Assembly: GCA_028287505.1 (NCBI GenBank)
Contig: JAQBPN010000104.1
Coordinates: forward strand, 1-56,186
Direction of reading: 5' to 3'
Length of the DNA: 56,186 nucleotides
From: Fibrobacterota bacterium
Lineage (GTDB): Bacteria > Fibrobacterota > Fibrobacteria > UBA11236
Positions 9,217-17,998 of the stretch are shown in pieces; within the stretch, counting starts at the first letter, position 1; every line of letters begins with the position of its first letter. The notes under the pieces were generated by a model, which had not been told where the DNA came from, made no database searches, and saw only the letters and a list, made by a program, of their open reading frames with translations. The translations under genes were made by a program, and so were the position numbers.

Positions 9217-9594
9217 ATGACCCGGTTGATCGCAGTCATCGTATTCGTTGGGGCTTTGGCGGGAATGGCGGAAACGCCCGCGCACTGGCAATTCGCCGGG
9301 GAAAACCAGGGCATCCGTTTTTCCTTCCGGATCGCCAATGAGTGCCGGAACTCCGGCGCCAAGGTGGAGATGAAACTGGAGAACACCCTGGACCATGCGG
9401 TCACGGTGAGCTTCCGCCTGGTCGATCCGGATTGGAAGCAGACCTTCGAACGGGAACTCGGACCCAATATGAAGGATACGGCCGTGAAGTTCACCCCCGA
9501 AGAAGGTTCCGCCTGCCACCCCTATGTCGACGAGGTGTATGTACAGTCGAAGGAGACCCAGGTCACCCATGCCGGTGAACCGGCTTCGGAATAA
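9217..9594 (+). CDS. small secreted protein of unknown function
   Basis: I do not recognise this 125-residue product. It has an N-terminal signal sequence (MTRLIAVIVFVGALAGMAE). The mature part is hydrophilic and contains two cysteines (NECRNS, GSACHPY), consistent with a periplasmic or surface protein with one disulfide and a beta-sandwich-like pattern. The ATG at 9217 is preceded by AGGGAGGTAAGC, an excellent Shine-Dalgarno site; two in-frame upstream codons lack one. It is separated from the kinase cluster by about 200 bases and followed by a strong terminator, so it is probably monocistronic. Confidence 0.7.
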   Translation: MTRLIAVIVFVGALAGMAETPAHWQFAGENQGIRFSFRIANECRNSGAKVEMKLENTLDHAVTVSFRLVDPDWKQTFERELGPNMKDTAVKFTPEEGSACHPYVDEVYVQSKETQVTHAGEPASE

Positions 9595-9625
9595 AACTCC
9601 CGGTCGATGGAAACGCCGCAAAAGA

Positions 9626-9661
9626 AAAATCCCCAGGTCTTCGGACCCGGGGATTTTTTTT
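9626..9661. terminator. bidirectional rho-independent terminator
   Basis: The stem AATCCCC-A-GGTC with a TTCG tetraloop pairs with GACC-C-GGGGATT. Nine T residues follow on the plus strand, and an A-rich flank gives a T tract on the minus strand. It lies between two converging genes and can end transcription from both the small secreted protein and the MFS transporter. Confidence 0.9.
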
Positions 9662-9688
9662 TGAACGGCTAGCTGAGCGTGTTACGGA

Positions 9689-10951
9689 TCAGGCGCGCAC
9701 GGAGGCGGTGGCGCGCTCTTCCTTGCCGACGCCGGCATGGCCCGCGTCCGCCTTGAAATCATCCTTGAAGACCAAAGCGAACAGGATGGTGACGGCCAAG
9801 GCCATGGCCGAGGGCACGTACCACATCTGGCCCCAGCGATGGGTGCCGTCCGCGTTCGTGAAGCTCTGGACGACCATGCCCGAAACCAGGGATCCTATCC
9901 ACATGCCAACGCCGTAGGTGGCCATGGCGATGAAGCCCTGGGCGCCCGCCTGCAACTGCTTGGGAGCCTTTTTGTCCACGTAGATCTGACCGGTGACGAA
10001 AAAGAAATCGTAGCAAACGCCGTGGGCCAGGATGCCGAGATAGACGAGCGGGGCGGCGCCGGCGGCTCCCAAGGCGAACAGGGCGTAGCGTGCGGTCCAG
10101 GCCAGCATGCCGATGAGCATCAATTTCTTGACGCCAAGGCGGCGGAAGAAGAAAGGCATCAGGATCATGAACCCGAGCTCGGACCATTGGCCGAAAGTCT
10201 GGGCGAATGCGGGATTGGCCACGACCTTGGTCTCGTTCAGGAAGGCGTTGGTGAAGTTGTAATAGAATGCCAAGGGGATGGAGATGAGCAGGGAGCTGAC
10301 CACCAACACGGCGAAGGAGCGATCCTTCATCAACGCCAAAGCGTCCAGGCCGAGAACGTCGCGAACGGTCACCTGCTTGCCGGCGGACTTGGGAGGCGTG
10401 GCGGGCAGGAAAAAAGAATACAGTCCCAGGACCGCGGAGACCGCGGCGCCGAGGAGCATGGGGACCGAAGAGGATTCGATCTCCGGGTTCGACTTCTTGA
10501 GCACCAGGCCCACAAGCGTTCCGGCGGCGATCCAGCCGATGGTTCCCCAGACGCGGATGCCCGGGAACTCGGAGCCCGGATCCTTCATCTGGTGGAAGGA
10601 GATGGCATTGACCAGGGCCAAGGTGGGCATGTACAGGGCTGCATACACCAGCAGCACCCAGAACAGAGGGCCCGGCTGGGTGACGGTGGAGGCATAGTAC
10701 AGGACCGCGCCGCCGACGATGTGCAGGATGCCCATCATCTTCTGGGCGGAGAAAAACCGATCCGCGATCATGCCCACGAAAAAGGGCGCGATGATGGCGC
10801 CCAGGCAATTGGTGCTATAGGCCTTGCCGATATCGGGACCGGCGAATCCGATTTTGAAGAGGTAGGTGCCCATGGTGACGAACCACACGCCCCAGACGAA
10901 AAATTGCATAAACATCATGACAGACAGTTGGGAACGGATTTTGATATTCAT
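9689..10951 (-). CDS. nucleoside:H+ symporter family MFS transporter
   Basis: This is a 420-residue inner-membrane protein with about 12 hydrophobic segments. The N-terminal MNIKIRSQLSVMMFMQFFVWGVWFVTMGTYL is typical of the NupG/XapB-like nucleoside:proton symporters (quoted in part: QLSVMMFMQFFVWG). Other family-like stretches are FPGIRVWGTIGWIAAG and AHGVCYDFFFVTGQIYVD. The start at 10951 is preceded by GGAGG at a rather long spacing; upstream in-frame codons look non-coding. The substrate may be a nucleoside or, given the adjacent NagB-PIG-L gene, another small carbohydrate-derived compound. The substrate cannot be read from the sequence. Confidence 0.85.
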   Translation of the reverse strand: MNIKIRSQLSVMMFMQFFVWGVWFVTMGTYLFKIGFAGPDIGKAYSTNCLGAIIAPFFVGMIADRFFSAQKMMGILHIVGGAVLYYASTVTQPGPLFWVLLVYAALYMPTLALVNAISFHQMKDPGSEFPGIRVWGTIGWIAAGTLVGLVLKKSNPEIESSSVPMLLGAAVSAVLGLYSFFLPATPPKSAGKQVTVRDVLGLDALALMKDRSFAVLVVSSLLISIPLAFYYNFTNAFLNETKVVANPAFAQTFGQWSELGFMILMPFFFRRLGVKKLMLIGMLAWTARYALFALGAAGAAPLVYLGILAHGVCYDFFFVTGQIYVDKKAPKQLQAGAQGFIAMATYGVGMWIGSLVSGMVVQSFTNADGTHRWGQMWYVPSAMALAVTILFALVFKDDFKADAGHAGVGKEERATASVRA

Positions 10952-11266
10952 ATGCGGCCCAAGGGCCTCCACCTCCATATGTAGTTTGAATGGGGAAATT
11001 GATAGAACGGATACCACCGGAAAAAGGTTCGAAAACACAACCATCCAGCGGCTCTGCCCGGACCCCAACCCGTGACGGCAGCGCTGCAAAGATGGGGTTA
11101 AAATATATCTTCCCAATCGCGCGCGTTGGGTATTTCCAGGCCCAGTTTCAACAATACCGATGAGGACCCATCGCCTCCGGGCATTTCGGCGCTTTTTGCC
11201 GGTATCGACACGCACCAAAAGAAAGGGCGCCCCAGCCCAGTGGGACAGGGCCTTCCAGGGTCGGGC
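10952..11266. other. intergenic region between nagB-type gene and transporter
   Basis: No gene seen. Read on the minus strand, a TATATTTTAA-like segment near 11098-11110 could serve as a -10 region for the transporter. A GGCCC-TT-GGGCC mini-hairpin lies immediately in front of the transporter ATG (10955-10966) and overlaps the distance to its Shine-Dalgarno site. No clear T-tract terminator follows the upstream NagB-PIG-L gene. Confidence 0.4.
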
Positions 11267-13672
11267 TTACTTCAGCAGGTTCTTTTTCGAATCCAGGAAC
11301 CGGTACATGGGTTCCATCTCCGCCCGGAACTCCGGGTAGCTCATGTCCTTCAGGTAGATGGCCCCGTAGGCGCGCCGCATCATGGGATGGGTGCTGCCGT
11401 AGAAGAATTCCCGGCCCATCAATTTGTTCAAATCGTTATGCTGTTCCACCCAAATCTTCTGGGCCAGTTCGCTGAAAGTCCCATTCAGTTCATGGGAGGG
11501 AAAGGACGCCGTCCGCTGGCTGATGAAGCAGGCGTTGAACATGCTGTCCAGCACCGCGAAGGAATTGAGGGAGATGGGCACGATGGTATCCGCCTCGGAG
11601 ATATGGTAGCGGGACCAGATATTGCGGTATCCGTAGACGCGCAGATCCTTGGCCACGTCCTCGCCGTGGATGCGGACATACTCTTCCAGGGCGCGGGCCA
11701 CCGCGATCAGCACCTTGAAATGGGTATCGGGACCGCTGCCTTCCGGATCCATGGCCACGGTGACGATGTTGGGCTTCACCTTCTCCAGCAATTGCAGCAC
11801 CGGCACCACGTCCCGCTGGTAATCCGGATCGTCCGGGAAGATGGCTCCCGTGTAGAACTTGAGGCGCAGATGATGCACGTGATCGCGGCCATGGCCGAAA
11901 TGGGCCCAGACCAGCTCGGCTTCCCATTCCCGGATCCAGCCTTTCATCAACTGGATGGCCTCGGGATCCACCTGGCCCGGTTCCAGGCCATCCAGAACGC
12001 CTATCTGGCTGCGCACGAACGCGTGGGCTTCGTCGGCGGTGACGTTCTGGCGGCGTTCGAACACGAAGCGCGAGAGCCGGCAGGCGGTGAAATATTCCTC
12101 CGCTTCCCGATTGCGCCCGGCGATGGCCTTGAGATAGCCGTGGATTTCCTGTTGGGCGGTGGCGGGATTGCGCAGGTCCGCCAAGGCGATTTTCCGGCCC
12201 AGGCCGCCGTTGAGGAGCAGGTTGGCCAATTGCTTGAGGCGCGTGCCCAGGTATTGGTTGGTCACCGCGGTGAAGCCGCTGGTCAGATAGCAGAAATGGC
12301 TTTGGTGCTTTTCCGAGCGGACCAGATGATGGATGACGGGGAAATAGGCGAGCTCGATATCGTCGTGGTGGGGCGCGGTGTGCAGGAAGATCTGATCGGC
12401 CGGCAGACGCTGGCCGCGCTGGATCTTGGCCTTGATGGACTCCTCCACGCTTCGCAACAGATCGGGAACCTGTTTACGGCTGAGCTTCGCGGCCAGGCGC
12501 CACTCGGGGACGTCGGCGGCGTTGACCTGGGACGAGGAGGCCTGCAGTCCGGGAACGGTTTCCGAAAGGGCGCCGTCGATGACGAGCCTTTCGAGATCGC
12601 GAAGGGCGACACCCGGCTGGGCGGAGAGCATGGCTTGGCGCCGCGCCTTGAGGCGGGAACTGGATCCCAGGGTCAGGAAGAACCGCGCGTTGGGAAGCTG
12701 CTGCAGACAACTTGCGGGAGCCTGGATGCTGGGCGGGTTCTCCAGGGCCGCGGCCACTATGGGCGCCTTGGTCTCCCCCGCCGCCATGATGATGGCGACC
12801 GCATCGGGCCTGTAGGTGATGGTCCCCAGGCCGATGGTGATGACGGCCTTCTTGCGCACGGCGTCGATGCCGCCCAGATCGGTAGAGGCCGCCGCCTGGC
12901 TTTCGTAATTGAGCTTGTCCAGCCGCGTGGTGGAATGATGGCTGGTGCCGCGGATGTTGAAGGCCACGTGTCCGTCCGGGCCGATGCCGCCCAGGAAGAA
13001 TCCGATGCCGCCCATGTCGCGGATCTTTCCCTCGTAGGCTTCGCAGAATTCATCGAAGCGCAGCAGGATCTTCTGATGCAGGGCCTCTTTTTCGTTGGCG
13101 GGCTGGCGCACGCGCACGTCCAGGTCGATGTCCCCGGCGGCGAAAACCTCTTGCAGGTTCTTGAAAGGAAAGGCGGCTTCCTCCAGGCCTTTGGGGATGC
13201 CGAAGGAATCGATCAACAGGGCCCGGTGCGGATCCAGCCCGAACCCTTGCAGGTAGAACTTCTTGATGAAGTAGGCGAAGGAACGTTCGTGGTCGGGTCG
13301 GATGGGAAAGAACTCGTCGAGCTGGACGAAGCGCAATCCGTCCATGCGCGGTTTTTCCGGGGAGGTGAGGCCCACCTTGGAGAGGAGGCCGTCCTTGGCC
13401 TCGCTGGCCCAATTGGCCTGGTAATAGTGCATCCATTTGATGAAATACTCTGGGGTTTTGCCCGTGGGCAAGGCGACCACGCCTTCGGGATTCCCAGTGA
13501 CGTATTCGAGGAAACGTAAAGCCGTCAATTGACCCAGAAGCACGTAATTGGCCACCGTGACGACCTTGATGCGCTCCTGGCTCTGAGGGATTTTCCAATT
13601 TCCGTTTTCCTGGAGGAAATAGGCTTCGACCCGGCTGGCCGGCACTTCCAATGCGCTTCCCGAAGACTCCAT
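11267..13672 (-). CDS. glucosamine-6-phosphate deaminase-PIG-L deacetylase fusion
   Basis: This 801-residue protein has two enzyme domains. The N-terminal third (about 1-290) is a NagB/sugar-phosphate isomerase fold: VVALPTGKTPEYF for phosphate binding, RFVQLDEFFPI, and GGIGFFLGGIGPDGHVAFN. It should deaminate glucosamine-6-phosphate to fructose-6-phosphate. The C-terminal half (about 410-801) is a PIG-L/LmbE zinc-dependent N-deacetylase. Its metal motif reads APHHDDIE near residue 434, in place of the usual AHPDDE, and GHGRDHVHH supplies further metal ligands. Together they could deacetylate an N-acetylated amino sugar and deaminate the product. Long NagB proteins with this extension occur in Bacteroidetes and Planctomycetes. 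The ATG at 13672 follows AAGGGG. It faces the transporter gene on the same strand and fits use of chitin-derived sugars (see the GH18 gene). Confidence 0.88.
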   Translation of the reverse strand: MESSGSALEVPASRVEAYFLQENGNWKIPQSQERIKVVTVANYVLLGQLTALRFLEYVTGNPEGVVALPTGKTPEYFIKWMHYYQANWASEAKDGLLSKVGLTSPEKPRMDGLRFVQLDEFFPIRPDHERSFAYFIKKFYLQGFGLDPHRALLIDSFGIPKGLEEAAFPFKNLQEVFAAGDIDLDVRVRQPANEKEALHQKILLRFDEFCEAYEGKIRDMGGIGFFLGGIGPDGHVAFNIRGTSHHSTTRLDKLNYESQAAASTDLGGIDAVRKKAVITIGLGTITYRPDAVAIIMAAGETKAPIVAAALENPPSIQAPASCLQQLPNARFFLTLGSSSRLKARRQAMLSAQPGVALRDLERLVIDGALSETVPGLQASSSQVNAADVPEWRLAAKLSRKQVPDLLRSVEESIKAKIQRGQRLPADQIFLHTAPHHDDIELAYFPVIHHLVRSEKHQSHFCYLTSGFTAVTNQYLGTRLKQLANLLLNGGLGRKIALADLRNPATAQQEIHGYLKAIAGRNREAEEYFTACRLSRFVFERRQNVTADEAHAFVRSQIGVLDGLEPGQVDPEAIQLMKGWIREWEAELVWAHFGHGRDHVHHLRLKFYTGAIFPDDPDYQRDVVPVLQLLEKVKPNIVTVAMDPEGSGPDTHFKVLIAVARALEEYVRIHGEDVAKDLRVYGYRNIWSRYHISEADTIVPISLNSFAVLDSMFNACFISQRTASFPSHELNGTFSELAQKIWVEQHNDLNKLMGREFFYGSTHPMMRRAYGAIYLKDMSYPEFRAEMEPMYRFLDSKKNLLK

Positions 13673-13951
13673 GGAAAACCCCTTGTTTGTATGCCTAAAT
13701 TTATCAAATCCGGGGGCACAGGCTATGCCTCTGGTGCGCGATTTTTTAGCAAATGTGATTACGCCGACGTCGAAATCCCATACCAAAAGGGATATATCCA
13801 AAGCAATCAATAATCGGAAATGTTAATCTTTCCCTCGCCTTGGTTATGTCATTCCGGCTATGGGCGATTAGGTTATGGTGCAGGGCAAAATGCCTCTCCG
13901 CGAGCTTGGACGGATTCCGGGCGGGATATCGGCAAAGGATTCGGTAAGGAT

Positions 13952-15610
13952 ATGATCGGAAGACCGTGCAGCGGAATCTTGGGTAGCTCATTCTTGGTGA
14001 AAACCAAGGCGCTAATCGCCCTGACTGGACTCAGTTTGGGACTCTCCTTATCCATGCCCAGAGCCGAAGACAAAATGAATCTTAAGCCACTCCAATCGGG
14101 AGCCTCGCTTTATTTCGGGCAGATGTTCAACATCGACGACTCATCCTCCGATTTCGATCATTTCAATTCGTCAGTAACGCTCCCCCAGACAAGTCTTTGG
14201 ATGGTACAGGAAGCGACCATCAACGAGAGACTTGAATTCAGGCTGGGAATTGCTGGCACATTCTGGTATCCATTTCCGGAAGACAAAACCGTAGGATACA
14301 CTAGCTACCGCACAGGTGGCGTGGCCATTTCGCAAGCAAGCGGAAGCTATAAATTCGGTGACTTGGCAAAACCATGGTTGCAGATTTCAGTCGGACAACA
14401 AGGCTATAAATACAACCCATATGCGAAGAATTTTGGTGAATATCTTTACCGGTCGGAGGCTTATCCCACTACCATCCGCACCGGAGATTGGGGCGCAATC
14501 GATAACGCCGGTGCCGGCATTTGGGGAGCTGTCTTCAAAACCTCATTCATGGACGGACTCTTGACCAATGATGTGCTGGCCAACCTAGCAAACGAGCGGT
14601 CGCCGCTGAACGACATTTCAATTGGCGATGTTTTCAGTATAAACGTCGGAAAAGTCTTTCAGGTCGGAGGCGGCGTGGTGCTAAACCGCCTAATCGCCAT
14701 TGATCCAGCCAAGAGCAAGCCCAAGCTTTTGGAAACCGGTTGGTTCGAATATACCGCAGCTGATAGGGCAAAATGGGATACCTTTCTTGCCCAAAAGCTT
14801 CTAACTGACCCCAACTATCTGGAAACCGCCAAACTGGAAAAGATTGTAAGACTTCCAAGCGGAGGCCTTGATACACTTCCAGATTCAGGGCTTACCGTGG
14901 GGCAAACCTATTGGGCCAACTCGGAACGCCCAATGGTGCATTACCTTGTTCACGGAAACGACTCCGACCCGGCCGCTGTAAACGCCGGGATTTTCAAAAC
15001 CAACGACATCGAATATATCGAATACCAGGCCACATTGTTGATGGGCCGCTTTTCTTTCGATGTTAAGCCCCTGCTTGGAGACATAGCCGACATTTTCGGC
15101 ACTCAAGACCTGGTATTGTACGGAGAGGTCAGCGTCCTTGGAACCAAGAACTATCCTCTCTACTACACTGCCGTAAGCCAACGCACCCCCGCGATGATAG
15201 GATTCAATGTCCCGGCGTTTCACTTGCTTGACTTCTTAACCTTTGAAGCGGAATATATCGATAATCCTCACATGAATTCCGATGCGGTGCCGGCTTTGAA
15301 CCGGGCCCCTAGACCGAAATCCCAGCTTGCCACCCGTCCCGAGGTTCCCGATATCGCCGATGAATTCTATGACGGAAGCCTGAATGAGGATGGCCAGCCA
15401 AACCATCGTCTGTATGCCGTAAACAATAGTGCCGATAATTTCAAGTGGACAGTGACAGCGCTCAAATCTTTCGGTGTCTGGAATGTCGCATTTCAATATG
15501 GGACTGACCATTTTCGCCCGTTGACCAGTACCTTCCATCCGTCTTATACCGAGGCCGCGACAACGCACGATGCCCGGTACTATATGCTTCGCCTCATGGT
15601 TAATCTTTAG
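13952..15610 (+). CDS. putative outer-membrane beta-barrel protein
   Basis: I do not recognise a named family. The roughly 552-residue product has a signal sequence (KTKALIALTGLSLGLSLSMPRAE). A long series of alternating aromatic/polar strands follows (LEFRLGIAGTFWYPFP, DLVLYGEVSVLGTKNYPLYY), and it ends YYMLRLMVNL, as barrels do. An insert around residues 240-330 may be an extracellular loop. The start is uncertain: ATG 13952 after GGTAAGG is used here, while GTG 13997 would give a shorter, more usual signal peptide. Base composition is about half GC in a sampled 60-base line, clearly lower than most of the window, and this is shared with the next gene 12 bases downstream. The pair is probably one operon, possibly acquired. 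Confidence 0.65.
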   Translation: MIGRPCSGILGSSFLVKTKALIALTGLSLGLSLSMPRAEDKMNLKPLQSGASLYFGQMFNIDDSSSDFDHFNSSVTLPQTSLWMVQEATINERLEFRLGIAGTFWYPFPEDKTVGYTSYRTGGVAISQASGSYKFGDLAKPWLQISVGQQGYKYNPYAKNFGEYLYRSEAYPTTIRTGDWGAIDNAGAGIWGAVFKTSFMDGLLTNDVLANLANERSPLNDISIGDVFSINVGKVFQVGGGVVLNRLIAIDPAKSKPKLLETGWFEYTAADRAKWDTFLAQKLLTDPNYLETAKLEKIVRLPSGGLDTLPDSGLTVGQTYWANSERPMVHYLVHGNDSDPAAVNAGIFKTNDIEYIEYQATLLMGRFSFDVKPLLGDIADIFGTQDLVLYGEVSVLGTKNYPLYYTAVSQRTPAMIGFNVPAFHLLDFLTFEAEYIDNPHMNSDAVPALNRAPRPKSQLATRPEVPDIADEFYDGSLNEDGQPNHRLYAVNNSADNFKWTVTALKSFGVWNVAFQYGTDHFRPLTSTFHPSYTEAATTHDARYYMLRLMVNL

Positions 15611-15622
15611 GAGTTGTACACA

Positions 15623-16648
15623 ATGAAAAAGTTGCTGCTTATTCCATTTGCCACCATGATTGCCTATGGCGTCCCGACCTGGAAGCCCCTTTTCAATGGC
15701 AAGGCGTTTGACCCAGAGTGGAAAATCGTGGGCGATAAAAAATATTGGAGTATAGATCCAACCGACAGTTCGATCGCGGGGTATTCCGATACCAAGAATC
15801 CAGAAGCGACAATGCTTTTTACAAAAGCCACCTATGACCAGTTTACCGTAAAATATTCATACCGATTGAAGGCTGGTTGCAGCGGGTTCTTTTTCAGGGC
15901 CAAGGAAGCCGCAGCGTCACCCTATGTAACGGGGTGCCAAGTAGAAGCCAAGTTTGACGGCGGTTTGAAGGAGTTTGGGTCGCTCTATTGCCATCCTACA
16001 CCTGGCTGGGTTAGAGAAACCGATCCAAAGTTCGTTGCTTACGCGGCTCGTGCCCCGGAAGTCTACCAGGATGTAGTGTTGACAGTGAAAAGCCCCTACG
16101 TTTATGTCAATATAAATGGAAAGCAAGCTATTGGTGCGGGAGCCGCAGGACAAGCTGCCGGTGGCAAGGCGGCTTGGACCTATTCAGACAACGCCGGAAG
16201 TGCCACCCCGGGAGTATTTGGACTCCAAATCCACGAGCTCCAACCAAAAATGGATATCCACTTCAAAAACATCATGATATTGACCGGGTGCGGGGATACC
16301 AAATCACCTAAATATGACGGAGCTACCGTGGCTGGTATGCCTGAGCAGCTTGCAACCTACCAGGATGACGGATCGTGCGCGACCTCCTCGTTAGGAACTG
16401 GAACCAAAGTTGACCTCCGTCCATATTTCGGGGCGATTTTCTTTGAGTCCGGCAAACTGGCCATGGAAATCCGCTACCCTGGTGAGCACAGTTTGAATAT
16501 TATTAATCTCAATGGCAAATCAGTTTTCAGCGGAACGGCAACTTCAGCCCGGACCTACAGGATCAATCGCGGGCTCGATGCTGGAATCTATTTTGCGAAA
16601 CTTTCGGCAGGAACTGCTTCGACGACCGAAAAAATCGTCATACCTTAG
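15623..16648 (+). CDS. secreted DUF1080 (3-keto-disaccharide hydrolase-like) protein with C-terminal sorting-type tail
   Basis: The 341-residue protein begins with a short signal sequence (MKKLLLIPFATMIAYG). A concanavalin-like DUF1080 domain (about 20-230) starts at WKPLFNGKAFDPEWKI and includes SGFFFRAKEA and GVFGLQIHEL. DUF1080 proteins include 3-keto-glycoside hydrolases, and many members bind or cleave sugars. Residues about 265-341 (MEIRYPGEHSLNIINLNGKSVFSG) look like the C-terminal beta-sandwich tails used for secretion and surface attachment in the FCB group. AGGAG precedes the ATG at 15623 with good spacing. The gene follows the putative barrel protein at once and shares its low GC. 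A terminator-like hairpin lies 31 bases after the stop. Confidence 0.75.
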   Translation: MKKLLLIPFATMIAYGVPTWKPLFNGKAFDPEWKIVGDKKYWSIDPTDSSIAGYSDTKNPEATMLFTKATYDQFTVKYSYRLKAGCSGFFFRAKEAAASPYVTGCQVEAKFDGGLKEFGSLYCHPTPGWVRETDPKFVAYAARAPEVYQDVVLTVKSPYVYVNINGKQAIGAGAAGQAAGGKAAWTYSDNAGSATPGVFGLQIHELQPKMDIHFKNIMILTGCGDTKSPKYDGATVAGMPEQLATYQDDGSCATSSLGTGTKVDLRPYFGAIFFESGKLAMEIRYPGEHSLNIINLNGKSVFSGTATSARTYRINRGLDAGIYFAKLSAGTASTTEKIVIP

Positions 16649-17987
16649 TCGGCCAGCAACAATTCTTCCCATTCTATTGCCCGGCAGTATTTTGCTGCTG
16701 GGCCTTTTTGTCTCCTCATGTTCCAAAGAAAAAGGGGAGCCAGTACGACTGCCCCAGGCACCCGCGCTAAATTCAGATTCCAGTTATGGTCGTAAAGGCG
16801 ACTCTGGCGATTCTTCCAAAGGCTTCCATGCCCGTCCCCTCTCCTCCTACCCCGAACGCGTTCCACCTTTGGTAATGTCCGTTTGGCTGAGATTGCATTT
16901 CCCTCTCTACATTCCCGCGCAGGGCGCGGCGCCCGCAGCCTGGTCCGACCTTGAAAAGGAAATCCAGCCGGAAGCATGCGGCAAGTGCCATGAAAGCCAA
17001 TACCGGGACTGGAAGGAAAGCCTGCACCACAAAGGAATGGGGCCCACCGTGCTGGGACAATTGCTGGATATGGAATTGGACGCACCTTTATTGGCCATCT
17101 CCTGCCAACGATGCCATGCCCCTTTGGCCGAGCAAATCCCTTATTTCAGGAAAGGCATCAACAATCCGGATTTCGTGGAAGGATTCAGGGAAAAAGGTCT
17201 GACCTGCGCCGCCTGCCATGTGCGGGCCCACTCACGCAACGGCCCGCCGGCTCGTCGACCCGGCACGGAAACGAGCGGACCCCATGGGGGTTTCCAGGTC
17301 CATGCCGAATATGAGAGTCCGGCCTTCTGTGCATCCTGCCATGACTTCGAAGGCGCCGGGACCATGCATGGTAAACTCATCCAGGAAACCGCCCAGGAAT
17401 GGCGGCGCACCGAGTTCGCGGCCCAGGGCGTATCCTGCCAGAACTGTCATATGCCCGATCGGCGGCATCTCTGGAAAGGGATTCACGATTCCGGCATGGT
17501 GCATGCGGCCGTTTCCATTCAGTTGGAGACCACGCCGCCGGAGGCCAAGACTGACTCCCTTGCCGCGACATTGAGCCTCACCAATGTTGGCGCTGGGCAT
17601 CGCCTGCCCACTTACATTGAACCGCAGATCCTGCTCATCCTGGAACAATTGGACGCGAAGGGAAAACCGATTGCCGACACCCGCGCCGAAGGCGTGATCG
17701 CACGCAAGGTCACGGAGGAAATGGATCAGGAGGTCTTCGACACCCGCCTGATGCCCGGCGAAACCTATCGGCTCAACTACCGGAAGACGCTCCGCCCCAA
17801 AGCCAAGACCCTGCTTGCTCGCGTGGAGGTCTGGCCAGATGAAGCATACCGCCTTTATTTCCTGAAGATGCTTGCGACGCCGGCTCTGCGGCCCCAAATG
17901 CCTACCGTGATCGGCAAGATGGAAGAAGCCATACGTCAGGATACAGAATCCCGCTACCTTCTTTGGGAGCGTAAGACCGCGCTGTAG
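16578..17987 (+). CDS. five-heme c-type cytochrome lipoprotein
   Basis: This is a roughly 469-residue exported electron carrier. Five CXXCH heme-binding motifs are visible: CGKCH (at 16977), CQRCH, CAACH, CASCH and CQNCH, all in the first two thirds; the last 170 residues form a heme-free beta domain. The layout resembles cytochrome c554-like multiheme proteins. A lipoprotein signal is present (LLLGLFVSSC), so the protein is probably anchored in a membrane facing the periplasm or surface. The start is poorly defined. ATG 16578 gives a positively charged n-region but overlaps the upstream gene by 71 bases and lacks a good Shine-Dalgarno site; TTG 16677 is an alternative. A terminator-like hairpin lies inside the lipoprotein signal region. 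No partner oxidoreductase is next to it. Confidence 0.85.
   Translation: MLESILRNFRQELLRRPKKSSYLSRPATILPILLPGSILLLGLFVSSCSKEKGEPVRLPQAPALNSDSSYGRKGDSGDSSKGFHARPLSSYPERVPPLVMSVWLRLHFPLYIPAQGAAPAAWSDLEKEIQPEACGKCHESQYRDWKESLHHKGMGPTVLGQLLDMELDAPLLAISCQRCHAPLAEQIPYFRKGINNPDFVEGFREKGLTCAACHVRAHSRNGPPARRPGTETSGPHGGFQVHAEYESPAFCASCHDFEGAGTMHGKLIQETAQEWRRTEFAAQGVSCQNCHMPDRRHLWKGIHDSGMVHAAVSIQLETTPPEAKTDSLAATLSLTNVGAGHRLPTYIEPQILLILEQLDAKGKPIADTRAEGVIARKVTEEMDQEVFDTRLMPGETYRLNYRKTLRPKAKTLLARVEVWPDEAYRLYFLKMLATPALRPQMPTVIGKMEEAIRQDTESRYLLWERKTAL
16679..16709 (+). terminator. terminator-like hairpin inside the cytochrome signal region
   Basis: GCCCGGCAG (16679-16687) and CTGCTGGGC (16695-16703) pair around a 7-base loop and are followed by CTTTTTG. 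This is a canonical rho-independent shape 31 bases after the DUF1080 stop. The same bases encode the hydrophobic core of the cytochrome lipoprotein signal, so the element may act as an attenuator between the two genes. Confidence 0.6.
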
Positions 17988-17998
17988 AGCCTTTTACT

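Noticed and set aside
9737-10984. Long plus-strand frame opposite the MFS transporter
   Set aside because: The minus-strand product has clear membrane segments and family motifs, while the plus-strand frame is Gly/His/Gln-rich without any domain.
11126-13519. Long plus-strand reading frame of about 797 codons opposite the NagB-PIG-L gene
   Set aside because: It is antisense to a gene with clear catalytic motifs and has no recognisable domain; it reflects GC-rich codon structure.
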